From Pseudomonadota bacterium (GTDB lineage Bacteria > Pseudomonadota > Gammaproteobacteria > Xanthomonadales > Xanthomonadaceae), in NCBI GenBank assembly GCA_023423235.1, contig JAFAFY010000261.1, forward strand, positions 1 to 8,275: DNA of 8,275 nucleotides, written 5' to 3'. The first letter of the stretch is position 1. Each line of letters starts with the position of its first letter. The position numbers and the translations under genes were made by a program. Under the pieces are notes generated by a model. It saw nothing but the letters and a program-made list of their open reading frames with translations. It searched no databases and had not been told where the DNA came from. This document shows, in pieces, positions 8,059 to 8,275 of this stretch.

Positions 8059-8173
8059 CCCTTCTCCCTCTGGGAGAAGGTGGCGCGCAGCGCCGGATGC
8101 GGGTGGAGCTTTCGAGGGGGATGCGCCAGAAGCGCCCTCACCCCAACCCCTCTCCCGCGTGCGGGATAGGGGC
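8059..8173. repeat. Compound palindromic intergenic element (REP/MITE-like) between glyQ and glyS
   Basis: The 138-bp glyQ-glyS spacer is mostly one structured element. On the plus strand it has three parts: a perfect 9-bp hairpin, CCTTCTCCC-TCT-GGGAGAAGG (8060-8080); a 5-bp hairpin, GGCGC-GCA-GCGCC (8082-8094); and a long hairpin of CCCCTCTCCCGC (8147-8158) against GCGGGATAGGGG (8161-8172) with one mismatch. The two outer hairpins are related: CCCTTCTCCC and CCCCTCTCCC match at 9 of 10 positions, so the element has similar, inverted ends. The CCCTCACCCCAACCCCTCTC core (8135-8154) is, as I recall, a common interspersed spacer repeat in Xanthomonas-type genomes. It has no coding potential and no clear target-site duplication. 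One end abuts the glyQ stop codon. The other lies 23 bp before the glyS ATG, so glyS mRNA must carry these hairpins if it is co-transcribed with glyQ. Confidence 0.75.
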
Positions 8174-8275
8174 TCAAGCAGATTCGGCGAGGCGCTTGAT
8201 GCCCGGGAACCCCAGCGCCTCGCGCTGCGCGGCGTAGGCCTTGGCCACCGCCTGGGCGAGCGTGCGCACGCGCAG
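8174..8275 (-). CDS. glyQ: Glycyl-tRNA synthetase alpha subunit, C-terminal fragment cut by the window edge
   Basis: Translating the minus strand from 8275 gives 33 codons and a TGA at 8176-8174. The peptide starts LRVRTLAQAVAKAYAAQREA and continues LGFPGIKRLAESA. This matches the C-terminal helix of GlyQ, whose family signature there is roughly RVRxLAxxVAxAYxxxREALGFP. The alpha subunit holds the class II catalytic core that activates glycine and joins it to tRNA-Gly, working with GlyS in the alpha2beta2 enzyme. The rest of the gene (about 300 codons in E. coli) lies beyond the window, so integrity of the catalytic part cannot be judged. Its position just upstream of glyS on the same strand is the usual operon order and supports the call. 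The stop codon touches the end of the palindromic spacer element. Confidence 0.9.
   Translation of the reverse strand: MRVRTLAQAVAKAYAAQREALGFPGIKRLAESA

Noticed and set aside
8059..8173. CRISPR array or riboswitch/T-box leader for glycine in the glyQ-glyS spacer
   Set aside because: There are no regularly spaced direct repeats. T-box and glycine riboswitch motifs would be expected upstream of glyQ, not between the genes, and the sequence is explained as an interspersed palindromic repeat.

Overview
The window is very GC-rich (around 70 percent by eye), and all four of its genes lie on the minus strand. Transcription order is glyQ (3' end only, 8275 to 8174), glyS, tamA, tamB. Codons strongly prefer G or C in the third position. 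The protein sequences, the GC content and a palindromic spacer repeat containing 'CCCTCACCCCAACCCCTCTC' all fit a gammaproteobacterium of the Xanthomonadaceae/Lysobacteraceae type (Xanthomonas, Lysobacter, Luteimonas, Stenotrophomonas and relatives). The genus cannot be fixed from this sequence alone.

Right end (5843-8275): this is the glycyl-tRNA synthetase locus of the bacterial alpha2beta2 type. Only the last 33 codons of the alpha subunit, glyQ, are present. The beta subunit, glyS, is complete at 730 codons. The two genes are separated by 138 bp, and 115 bp of that is a compound palindromic element (8059-8173) that starts directly at the glyQ stop codon.

Left end (1-5740): this is the translocation and assembly module. 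tamA encodes an outer-membrane Omp85-family protein with a signal peptide, three POTRA domains and a 16-strand barrel. tamB encodes an inner-membrane-anchored giant AsmA-like protein that spans the periplasm. One base separates the tamA stop from the tamB start, and the tamB ribosome binding site lies inside tamA, so the two are almost certainly co-translated. TamA and TamB work together in outer-membrane protein assembly and, for TamB, in moving phospholipid between the membranes.

A 102-bp spacer (5741-5842) joins the two halves. It holds an imperfect stem-loop and a -35-like hexamer but no convincing terminator or complete promoter, so it is unresolved whether tamAB has its own promoter or depends on read-through from glyQS.

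The window is essentially conserved housekeeping DNA. I found no defence system, mobile gene, CRISPR array or RNA gene, and no undescribed system. The points most worth a second look are the repeat inside the glyQ-glyS unit, the cysteine pairs in TamB and an apparently enlarged linker in GlyS. Long open frames on the plus strand (up to 1381 codons) are artefacts of third-position GC bias.
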